This document shows, piece after piece, positions 10,902 through 18,578 of a stretch of DNA of 64,000 bases. Origin of the DNA: JAMXLO01 sp963850535 (GTDB lineage Bacteria > Pseudomonadota > Alphaproteobacteria > Acetobacterales > Acetobacteraceae); the NCBI GenBank assembly GCA_963850535.1, contig CAWKMC010000016.1:164954-228953 (forward strand), in the 5' to 3' direction. Each line of letters opens with the position of its first letter. Positions within the stretch are counted from its first letter, which is position 1. The position numbers and the translations under genes are program-made. The notes below the pieces were generated by a model. The model did not search any database. It was not told where the DNA came from and saw nothing but the letters and a program-made list of their open reading frames with translations.

Positions 10902-12075
10902 ATGCGGACGCAGGTTGGCATAGTTGGTGCGGGGCCGGCGGGGCTCCTGCTGTCGCATCTGCTGCATCTGCAAGGCATCGAGTTCGATCGTGCTGGAGGC
11001 GCGTTCCCGCGATTATGTCGAAAACCGCATCCGCGCCGGGGTCCTCGAATTCGGCACCGAGCAACTGTTGAATGACTCGGGCGTGGGCGAACGCATGCGG
11101 TGCGAGGGGTTGCTGCATCCCGGCGTGGTCATGCGTTTCAATTGCGCCGATCATCGTATCGACTTCGCCGATCTGGTCGGCAAGCACGTCATGGTCTACA
11201 GCCAGCACAAGGTCGTGCAGGATCTCATTGCGGCGCGCCTGGGCGCAGCCGGGCAGATCGTGTTCCAGGCTGAGGATGTCAGCGTGCACGATTTTCAGGC
11301 TGGACGGCCGCGTATCCGCTATCACCACGGCGGCGCCGTGCAGCAGATTGACTGCGACATTATCGCTGGCTGCGATGGCTTCCATGGCGTGTGCCGTGCA
11401 TCGGTTCCAGTCGACGCGCTGCAGGTGTTCGAACGTGAATATCCGTTCGGCTGGCTTGGAATCCTCGCCGAGACGCCACCTGCGACGGAAGAGAACGTCT
11501 ATGTCAGCCATGAGCGCGGCTTCGCGTTGCTGGCGATGCGCTCGCCGACACTGAGCCGGCTCTATCTGCAATGCGGACCGGACGAGGACCTGGCGCAATG
11601 GTCGGATGACCGCATCTGGTCAGAGCTGCAGACGCGTGCGGCACGTGATGATTTCCGTCTTGCCGAAGGACCCATACTGCAGCGCGGCATCACACCGATG
11701 CGCAGCTTCGTGATCGAGCCGATGCAATGCGGGCGGCTATATCTCGCCGGCGATGCCGCGCATATCGTGCCGCCGACCGGTGCCAAGGGTCTGAACCTTG
11801 CGGCGGCTGATGTCGCGGTGCTGACGCAGGCGATCGTGGCGTTCTACCGGGAGGGCTCGCGCGACCGCCTGGACGCTTATTCGAGCACGTGTCTGAAGCG
11901 CATCTGGAAAGTGCAGCGCTTCTCATGGTGGATGACGACGCTGCTGCATCGCTTCTTCGATCATACGCCGTTCGAACAGCAGATGCAGGCGGCCGAATTG
12001 GATTACGTGTTCAGCTCGCGCGCAGCATCATTGGCGCTTGCCGAGAACTATGTGGGTTTACCGTTGCCAGTATAG
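10902..12075 (+). CDS. pobA: 4-hydroxybenzoate 3-monooxygenase (frameshifted near 10983)
   Basis: About 390 aa. A good ribosome site (GGAGG at 10891) precedes MRTQVGIVGAGPAGLLL, the FAD-binding GxGxxG. An extra T in GAGTTCG near 10983 breaks the frame; after it, the second frame gives the strongly conserved VLEARSRDYVENRIRAG, the DG motif in GCDGFHG, and the GD motif LAGDAAHIVPPTGAKGLN. These are hallmarks of p-hydroxybenzoate hydroxylase, which makes protocatechuate using NADPH and O2. The following gene starts 10 bases later. Likely a sequencing indel, as the rest is well preserved. Confidence 0.85.
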
Positions 12076-12085
12076 GGGAAGCAAC

Positions 12086-13255
12086 ATGATCCAGGGTGTA
12101 CACCGCTATCCGCCGATGGAGCGGGTGATCTATGGGATCCCGCTGGCCGAGGCACTGGCGCAGGAAGTCGAGCGGGTAGGCGCCAATGCCGTCTATGTCC
12201 TATCGAGCGGCACGCTCGCGCGACAGACCGACGTGGTCGATCGGGTGCGCGGCGTGCTGGGCAACAAGTTTGCCGGTCTTTGTGCCAAGGTCGGCGCGCA
12301 CACACCGCGGATCGATGTCGTGGCCGCCGCCAACGCTGCACGCGAAGTGAGAGCGGATGCGCTGCTGACGGTCGGGGGAGGCTCGGTCACCGATGCCGCC
12401 AAGATGGTCGGCCTGTGCCTCGGCAACGATGTGACCGACCCGGCGCAGCTCGACAATTTCCGCGCGGTCATCCGTAGTGATGGGCGCACCGAGCGCCCGC
12501 CGGTGAAACCACCGGCCGTGCGGTCGATCGCGGTGCCCACCACGCTGTCCGCCGGCGAATTCAATTCCCCCGCCGGCTGCACGGACACGGTGCGGCAGGT
12601 GAAGGAGAGCTATCTGCATCCGCTGATGATGCCGCGCAGCGTGATCCTTGATCCGGACGCGACTGTCCACACACCGGAGTGGCTGTTCCTGTCCACCGGC
12701 ATTCGTGCAGTCGATCACGCGGTGGAGGATATCTGCTCGATCAACCCGCAGCCGCTATCCGACGGCATGTCGCTGCATGCCCTGCGGCTGCTCAGCCGCG
12801 GACTGCGTGCGGTGAAGGCCGATCCCGGCGACCTGGAGGCGCGGCTCGACTGCCAGCTTGGTTCGTGGATGTCGATCATGGGCTCACAGAACGGCGTGCA
12901 GAAGGGCGCCAGTCATGGGATCGGGCATGTCCTCGGGGGCACCGCCGGGGTTCCGCACGGCTATACATCATGCGTGATGCTGCCCCCGGTGCTTCGCTTC
13001 AACGAGCCTGTGAATGCCGAGCGTCAAGCGTGGGTGGCCGATGCGCTGGGTCGTCCAGGCGAAAAGGCTGCCGATGCCGTGGCTGCACTGGTCGCCGACC
13101 TGGGCCTGCCCGGCACTCTGCGCGATGTCGGGGTCAAGCCGAAGCAGCTCGACCGGATCGCCGCGGAGTTGATGCACGATCGCTGGGTGCACACGAACCC
13201 GCGCAAGATCGCGGGGTCAGCCGATGTCCGTGCGTTGCTCGACGCGGCCTGGTAA
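12086..13255 (+). CDS. Iron-containing alcohol dehydrogenase / maleylacetate reductase-like
   Basis: 389 aa, starting 10 bases after pobA. Group III metal-dependent dehydrogenase: nucleotide-binding VGGGSVTDAAKMVGL, PTTLSAGEFNSPAG, the metal-ligand helices RAVDHAVEDICS and GASHGIGHVLGG with GVPHGYTSCVMLP. The pattern is closest to the maleylacetate reductase branch, which reduces maleylacetate to 3-oxoadipate in hydroxyquinol or chlorocatechol pathways. With pobA next to it, an aromatic catabolic role is likely. Another short-chain alcohol as substrate is not excluded. Confidence 0.83.
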   Translation: MIQGVHRYPPMERVIYGIPLAEALAQEVERVGANAVYVLSSGTLARQTDVVDRVRGVLGNKFAGLCAKVGAHTPRIDVVAAANAAREVRADALLTVGGGSVTDAAKMVGLCLGNDVTDPAQLDNFRAVIRSDGRTERPPVKPPAVRSIAVPTTLSAGEFNSPAGCTDTVRQVKESYLHPLMMPRSVILDPDATVHTPEWLFLSTGIRAVDHAVEDICSINPQPLSDGMSLHALRLLSRGLRAVKADPGDLEARLDCQLGSWMSIMGSQNGVQKGASHGIGHVLGGTAGVPHGYTSCVMLPPVLRFNEPVNAERQAWVADALGRPGEKAADAVAALVADLGLPGTLRDVGVKPKQLDRIAAELMHDRWVHTNPRKIAGSADVRALLDAAW

Positions 13256-13260
13256 GGTGG

Positions 13261-13638
13261 TCAGTCCGCCATCAGCTCGCTGAGCAGGTTCAGCAGCTCT
13301 TCGCGGCGGAACGGTTTGCGCAGAATCGACACGTTCGGATTGTCATGGAACTTGGCGACGCCCTCGGCCAGTCGCAGATAGGATTCGCTGAAGCCCGAGG
13401 TGAGGACGACCTTGACCGGGATGCCGGTCAGCAGAATCTCGTTCAACACGTCGATGCCGTCCTTTTCGGGCATGATCATGTCGAGCATCAGAATGTCGGG
13501 TTTGAAGGCGATAAACGTCTCGGTCGCCTCTGCGGAATTGTTCAGCGACCGAGTGTCCAGCCCGAGCTGGCGCGCGATCATCTCGACCACCTTGGTGATC
13601 CCGGTCTGATCGTCGATCACCAGCAGCTTCTTCGCCAT
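13261..13638 (-). CDS. Single-domain response regulator (CheY-like)
   Basis: 125 aa from ATG at 13638. Receiver domain with acid pocket Asp9-Asp10, phospho-acceptor Asp53 (MLDMIMPEKDG), Thr80-Ser81 and Lys108 (LRKPFRR). No output domain. It is divergent from the hybrid kinase at 14034, a likely partner in a phosphorelay. A second protein of the same length with aligned residues lies at 40959, sharing the block DGIDVLNEILLTGIP. Confidence 0.9.
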   Translation of the reverse strand: MAKKLLVIDDQTGITKVVEMIARQLGLDTRSLNNSAEATETFIAFKPDILMLDMIMPEKDGIDVLNEILLTGIPVKVVLTSGFSESYLRLAEGVAKFHDNPNVSILRKPFRREELLNLLSELMAD

Positions 13639-14033
13639 TGGAGCTCTCCGCAACTGTGAGGCCGCTCCTCCGCGGCCAAGTTAACAGCAGCCCGTAACCC
13701 ATACTCCCCTACAAACGATCAAAATGCAGCAAAAACTTTGCGAGCCTGAAATTGGCACTTCGGCGCGCCCCGGTAACATGAACTGATAACGCCGCTGATT
13801 GCAACGACGAATGAATCCCGGCTGCTGTCAAGTAACGCTGCCCCTCGCACTCATCGGGGAAAGCTCGATGCGCCGCGGATTCATCCCGACCACTTCACTC
13901 ACTTATGAGAGAAACGAATACCCGCGGTAGCCAGAGCCGAGGCAGGTGTCGACAGGTCATTAGCTTCTCTTTACCGATCCTTTCCCATCAGGTGATCTGT
14001 TGCAGGCTTTGCAAGAGCAAAGCCAAGCGCATA
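13639..14033. promoter_or_regulatory. Divergent 395-base intergenic region between regulator and hybrid kinase
   Basis: No gene is supported here. It must hold the promoters of both flanking genes. A perfect 6-bp hairpin GGCCGC-TCCTCC-GCGGCC at 13660-13677 lies in the leader of the response-regulator gene, 22 bases before its start codon. The kinase frame is open back to 13905 but that extension is unlike any PAS protein start. No FNR box is seen. Confidence 0.5.
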
Positions 14034-15992
14034 ATGCCGTCCAGTGCGTTCGCCGTCGTCCCGCCGCCCGAGTTGGAACGTCTGCAGATCCAGTTCATGG
14101 CGGCTGTGGAACAGTGTGCAATTCTGCTGCTCGACCCGGACGGCCGCATCCTCTCGTGGAATCGTGGTGCTGAGATCATCACGGGCTGGCAGGCCGATCA
14201 GGTCACCGGCCGACACTATTCTTGCCTGTTTCCTTCGACAGATACCGAAGCTGGGGAGCCCCAAAGGGCGCTGGAGGCCGCTGCGGCGGTTGGCCGCTTC
14301 GAGGAGATTAGCGACCAGGTCAGGAAGGATGGATCGCGCTTCCGCGCCGTGACAGTCGTGACGGCCATCCGAGCCTCCGACGGCAGCTTGCAGGGATTCG
14401 GCGCGATCATCCGCGACATCACCGCGCAGACTGCGACGGAATCCATCGCGAAGGTTAATGAAGCCAGGCTGCGCAGCCTGATCGAAACGGTGCTGGACAC
14501 CGTCGTCGACGGCCTGGTTACAATCGATCGCAACGGTGTCATCCAGTCGTTCAACAAGGCCTGCGTCGGCCTGTTCGGCTACGCGACGGATGAGGTCATC
14601 GGCCAGAACGTCAAGATCCTGATGCCGGAGCCCTACCACAGCGAGCACGACGGCTACATCGCGGCTTACCTCGAGACGGGTGTCCCCAAGATCATCGGCA
14701 TCGGGCGGGAAGTGATGGGGCGTCGCAAGGACGGATCGACCTTCCCGATGGAGTTGGCCGTCGGCACGTCGCCTGCTGCCGGCAATCATGCATTCGTGGG
14801 CATAATCCGTGATCTCGCTGAAAGACACGAAGCCGAACGGCAGCGCGAGCAGTTGAGGCAAGCGCAGAAGATGGAAGCCGTAGGCCAGCTTACCGGCGGC
14901 CTCGCGCACGACTTCAACAATTTGCTGGCTATCATCATCGGCAATCTTGACATGCTGCGCGAGGTGCGGGCCGATGATCCGGTGACCAATGAACTGGTAC
15001 GGGATGCGCTGGAATCGGCGCTGCGTGGGGCAGACCTGACCCGACGCCTGCTGGCATTCGCACGGCGGCAACCGCTGAAGCCTGAGCGGGTCGAGATCAA
15101 CGATGTCATCAGCGCAATTGTACACCTGCTGACCCGTACACTGGGCGAGAACATCTCGATCGAGATGTCGCTTGCGCCCAACGTCTGGCCGGTGCAGGTC
15201 GACCGTGCGCAATTCGAGGCGGTGATCGCGAACCTTGCCACCAATGCGCGCGATGCCATGCCACGCGGGGGCGCGCTGCTGATCGATACGCGGAACGGCC
15301 ATCTCGACGCCGCCTATGCCGCGGCCCACAGTGACGTGACACCTGGCGACTACGTGGTCGTCGAGGTGAGTGACTCAGGAACGGGCATGCCGCCGGACGT
15401 TCTCTCACGCATCTTTGAACCGTTCTTTACGACCAAGGAACAAGGCAAAGGCACCGGTCTGGGCCTGTCGATGGTGTTCGGCTTCATGAAGCAGTCGGGT
15501 GGCCACGTCACCGTGTACAGCGAACTCGGCAAGGGAACGACATTTCGACTATATCTCCCCCGGTTACAGGAGAAGGCCGCGGCGCAGGAAGAGCGGTCGG
15601 AACAAGGCGCATCTCCCGGCGGCAGCGAGACTATTCTCGTCGTCGAGGACAATGCCGGCCTCCGCAAGATTGTGATGCGGCAACTGCGCGATGCCGGCTA
15701 TCGCGTGCTGGAAGCGGCCGATGCAGAGGCCGCGATGGAGATCATCGACTCGTCCGAACCGATTGATCTGCTGCTGACCGACATCGTGATGCCGGGCGCA
15801 ATGGATGGGCGGGACCTTGCGCGCGTCGCCGTGGCGCGGCGGCCCGATGTTCGCACGCTGCTAACCTCCGGCTTCCCCGATGCTCGCTGGAACGCGTCCG
15901 GATCGCTTACCGAGGCGCGTCTGCTGAGCAAGCCATATCGGAAGGAAGAGCTGCGCCGGGTGGTTCGCGAGGTTCTCGACGAACCTCGATAG
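14034..15992 (+). CDS. Hybrid sensor histidine kinase with FixL-like heme PAS
   Basis: 652 aa. Order: PAS (about 12-125), second PAS (about 140-260), HisKA with phospho-acceptor His292 (GGLAHDFNN), HATPase (NARDAMP, DSGTGMPPDV, GTGLGLSMVFGF), and C-terminal receiver with Asp583 (LLLTDIVMPG). The second PAS has FixL features: LMPEPYHSEHDGYI with His205 and IIGIGREVMGRRKDGS with Arg225; the 20-residue His-Arg spacing is the same as FixL His200-Arg220 of Bradyrhizobium, the heme ligand and the O2-sensing arginine. It is therefore probably an oxygen sensor. No transmembrane helix is seen, so it is cytoplasmic. The start at 14034 is chosen because the PAS begins soon after. Confidence 0.88.
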   Translation: MPSSAFAVVPPPELERLQIQFMAAVEQCAILLLDPDGRILSWNRGAEIITGWQADQVTGRHYSCLFPSTDTEAGEPQRALEAAAAVGRFEEISDQVRKDGSRFRAVTVVTAIRASDGSLQGFGAIIRDITAQTATESIAKVNEARLRSLIETVLDTVVDGLVTIDRNGVIQSFNKACVGLFGYATDEVIGQNVKILMPEPYHSEHDGYIAAYLETGVPKIIGIGREVMGRRKDGSTFPMELAVGTSPAAGNHAFVGIIRDLAERHEAERQREQLRQAQKMEAVGQLTGGLAHDFNNLLAIIIGNLDMLREVRADDPVTNELVRDALESALRGADLTRRLLAFARRQPLKPERVEINDVISAIVHLLTRTLGENISIEMSLAPNVWPVQVDRAQFEAVIANLATNARDAMPRGGALLIDTRNGHLDAAYAAAHSDVTPGDYVVVEVSDSGTGMPPDVLSRIFEPFFTTKEQGKGTGLGLSMVFGFMKQSGGHVTVYSELGKGTTFRLYLPRLQEKAAAQEERSEQGASPGGSETILVVEDNAGLRKIVMRQLRDAGYRVLEAADAEAAMEIIDSSEPIDLLLTDIVMPGAMDGRDLARVAVARRPDVRTLLTSGFPDARWNASGSLTEARLLSKPYRKEELRRVVREVLDEPR

Positions 15993-16049
15993 TCGCGGAT
16001 GCGCTGTCGTGTTAACGCATCACACCATCCAGGCGGGAGGCAAAGTGTG

Positions 16050-16610
16050 ATGAGCGACAGCGGTACAGTGCGAGTTCTCGGGATCGCGGGCAGCCTGCGG
16101 CAAGGGTCGTTCAACCGGGCCTTGCTGCGGCTGGTGCAGGAAATGGCGCCATCGGGCATGGCGATCGAGAGCTTCGATATCACCCCGATCCAGCCCTACA
16201 ACGAAGATGTGCGGCAGCAAGGGTTTCCGAAGCCGGTTGAGGATCTGCGTGCACGGATCAAGGCAGCCGACGGCCTGCTGTTTGTGACGCCGGAATACAA
16301 CTACTCGATCCCGGGCGTGCTGAAGAACGCGATCGACTGGGCATCGCGGCCGCCGGAGCAGCCGTTCGACGGCAAGCCGATCGGGATCATGGGTGCGAGC
16401 GCGGGCGTCCTTGGCGGCGCGCGGGCCCAATATCACCTGCGCCAGTGCTTCGTCTTCCTGAACGGGCTGGTGATGAACCGCCCGGAAGTGATGATCCCGT
16501 CGGCCCAGACGAAGTTCGACGAAAATGGCAGGATATCGGACCAGGCCACGCTGGACTTCATCAACGCGCACCTGACCGCATTGAAGGCATGGGTGTTGCG
16601 GATGCGGTAG
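16050..16610 (+). CDS. NADPH-dependent FMN reductase family protein
   Basis: 186 aa with a GGGAGG ribosome site. Flavodoxin-like fold: IAGSLRQGSFNRALL phosphate loop and VTPEYNYSIPGVLKNAIDW, the canonical motifs of the FMN_red family (chromate/azo/quinone reductases such as ChrR). It reduces FMN or quinones with NAD(P)H. It is convergent to the RidA gene at 16622, 12 bases apart. It could feed reduced flavin to nearby oxygenases, but this is only suggested by position. Confidence 0.88.
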   Translation: MSDSGTVRVLGIAGSLRQGSFNRALLRLVQEMAPSGMAIESFDITPIQPYNEDVRQQGFPKPVEDLRARIKAADGLLFVTPEYNYSIPGVLKNAIDWASRPPEQPFDGKPIGIMGASAGVLGGARAQYHLRQCFVFLNGLVMNRPEVMIPSAQTKFDENGRISDQATLDFINAHLTALKAWVLRMR

Positions 16611-16621
16611 CGATCAGTTGC

Positions 16622-17038
16622 CTACAAGCGCGGGACAACGGCAGTGGCTTCGATCTCGACCAATGCCTGCTGTTCCACCAGCTCCGAGACGCCGATCACC
16701 GACATCGTCGGAAAATGCCTGCCCAAAATGGCGCGGTAGGCGGCCCCAACTTCGGACAGCGATGCGCGGTAGGTGCTCAGGTCAGTCACATACCAGGTGA
16801 GCCGGACGATATGCTGTGGCCTTGCTCCCGCTTCGGCGAGCAGGGTCACGATGTTGGCCAAAGCCTGCCTGACCTGGGCCGCCAACCCTTCTGCGAAACG
16901 GCCTTCAGTATCCCAGCCGATCTGGCCGGCGAGGAATATCGTCTCGCCGGCGGCCACGATGCCATTCGCATAGCCGCGCGGGCGCGGCCAGGACGGCGGC
17001 TGCAGGATCCGACGTCCAGCTTCCTTTGAGTCGCTCAT
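16622..17038 (-). CDS. RidA family enamine/imine deaminase
   Basis: 138 aa. YjgF/YER057c/UK114 fold: GYANGIVAAGETIFLAGQIG at residues 22-41, QALANIVTLLAEAGA helix and a VRLTWYVTD strand. RidA proteins hydrolyse reactive enamine/imine intermediates to ketone and ammonia. It abuts the enoyl-CoA hydratase gene with no spacing and is last in a four-gene operon for CoA-dependent aromatic degradation. If the substrate is 2-aminobenzoyl-CoA, the dearomatised product is an enamine, which would suit this enzyme. Confidence 0.88.
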   Translation of the reverse strand: MSDSKEAGRRILQPPSWPRPRGYANGIVAAGETIFLAGQIGWDTEGRFAEGLAAQVRQALANIVTLLAEAGARPQHIVRLTWYVTDLSTYRASLSEVGAAYRAILGRHFPTMSVIGVSELVEQQALVEIEATAVVPRL

Positions 17039-17842
17039 TCAATCGCCCCTGAAGTCAGGCCGCCGCTTGGCGGCGAAAGCCTCGAACGCGCGGCGGAAAT
17101 CCTCAGTTGCCATACAGATCGCCTGCGCCTGCGCCTCCGCCTCGAGGGCGCCCTCGATGTCCATGCTCCATTCGCGATGCAGCATCGTCTTGGTGATGCC
17201 GTGCGCGAATGTCGGACCGTCGGCGAGCTGCATCGCCATCGCTTGTGCTGCCGCAAGCACCTGCCCAGGCGGATGCAGCGCGTTGAAGAAGCCCCAGCGT
17301 TCGCCTTCCTCACCGGTCATGGCGCGCCCCGTGTAGAGCAGTTCTGCGGTGCGTCCTTGGCCGATGATACGGGGCAGAATGGCGCAGGCGCCCATGTCGC
17401 ATCCCGCCAATCCGACGCGGGTGAACAGGAACGCTGTGCGGCTGTCTGCGGTGCCGTAGCGGAGGTCCGCTGCCATTGCCAGGATCGCACCAGCGCCTGC
17501 GCATACGCCTTCGACGGCAGCAATGATCGGCTGCGGACAGAGGCGCATCGCCTTTACGACATCACCGGTCATCCTGGTGAAGGCGAGCAGTTCCGGCATC
17601 TTCATCTTGGTCAGTGGCTCGATGATCTCGAATACATCGCCACCGGAGCAGAAGTTGCCGCCTGCGCCGGTGATGACGACTGCCTTGATGGTGGGTTCGA
17701 GCGCCAGTGCACGGAACGTGTCGCGCAGTTCAGCGTAGGAATCGAAGGTGAGCGGATTCTTCCGCTCCGGTCGGTTCAGTATGATCGTTGCGACCTTGCC
17801 GGCGACGGCCCAATCGAAATGCCTGGGTGGCTGCATCGACAT
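17039..17842 (-). CDS. Enoyl-CoA hydratase/isomerase family protein
   Basis: 267 aa from MSMQPPRHFDW at 17842. Crotonase fold: first oxyanion segment AGGNFCSGGDV, second EGVCAGAGAILAMAADLRYG, with C-terminal RRPDF. Likely hydrates, isomerises or hydrolyses an alicyclic CoA ester from the monooxygenase-reductase product. It lies 1 base downstream of the SDR gene and directly before ridA. The frame is open 200 bases upstream, but those residues overlap the SDR and are not conserved-like. Confidence 0.88.
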   Translation of the reverse strand: MSMQPPRHFDWAVAGKVATIILNRPERKNPLTFDSYAELRDTFRALALEPTIKAVVITGAGGNFCSGGDVFEIIEPLTKMKMPELLAFTRMTGDVVKAMRLCPQPIIAAVEGVCAGAGAILAMAADLRYGTADSRTAFLFTRVGLAGCDMGACAILPRIIGQGRTAELLYTGRAMTGEEGERWGFFNALHPPGQVLAAAQAMAMQLADGPTFAHGITKTMLHREWSMDIEGALEAEAQAQAICMATEDFRRAFEAFAAKRRPDFRGD

Positions 17843-17843
17843 C

Positions 17844-18578
17844 TCACACCTCTCCGCAAGCGACCGCGATTGCCTGGCCGGTGATCGCGCTTGCACCTGG
17901 TTGGCATAGAAATGCGACTGCTTCGGCGACTTCCTCCGGCTGCACCAGCCGACCAGCCGGATTGGTGGCTGCCAGAGCCTCACGTGCATCCTCGACCGAG
18001 CGGCCAGTGTTTTCTGCGATGTTCGCCGAAGCACGCGCGACAAGGTCGGTATCGGTGAAACCAGGGCAAATCGCGTTCACTGTGATGCCTTCCCTCACCG
18101 TTTCCAGGGCAAGCGCGCGGGTGAACCCGACCAGTGCGTGCTTCGCCGCGACATAGGCGGTGACATAGGGATAGCCCTTTAGGCCTGCCGTGCTGGCGAT
18201 ATTGATGATGCGACCGAAACCGCGGGACCGCATCCCAGGGAGTACCTCCTGACAGGCTGTGACGGCACCCAGCAGATTGACGTCCAGCATTGACTGGAAA
18301 TCGGCCAGGTCGTGCTTGGCAAACGGCTTCGACAGAGCCCCGCCGGCATTGTTCACCAAGATGTCGCAAGCGCCCAACGTGGCGATGGTGCCACGCAGTG
18401 CGGACTGGTCCGTGATGTCAGCAATTGCATAGCGAGCACCCAGTTCGCTGGCCGTGCGCTGCAAAGCCGTGGCGTCGCGTCCGATCAACTTGATCGCCGC
18501 ACCGTCGGCCGCCAGCCGGTGCGCGATTGCCAGACCAATTCCCTTGGCGCCGCCGGTGATCAGTGCACAGAGTGTCAT
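17844..18578 (-). CDS. SDR dehydrogenase, 3-hydroxyacyl-CoA type
   Basis: 244 aa from MTLCALITGGAKGIG; its ATG overlaps the stop of the upstream monooxygenase-reductase (ATGA at 18575-18578). SDR motifs: TGGAKGIG, VNNAGGA, NIASTAG and YVTAYVAAKHA with Tyr and Lys. Probably oxidises a 3-hydroxyacyl-CoA formed by the adjacent hydratase. The end TGQAIAVACGEV is a variant of the usual DGG ending. Confidence 0.88.
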   Translation of the reverse strand: MTLCALITGGAKGIGLAIAHRLAADGAAIKLIGRDATALQRTASELGARYAIADITDQSALRGTIATLGACDILVNNAGGALSKPFAKHDLADFQSMLDVNLLGAVTACQEVLPGMRSRGFGRIINIASTAGLKGYPYVTAYVAAKHALVGFTRALALETVREGITVNAICPGFTDTDLVARASANIAENTGRSVEDAREALAATNPAGRLVQPEEVAEAVAFLCQPGASAITGQAIAVACGEV

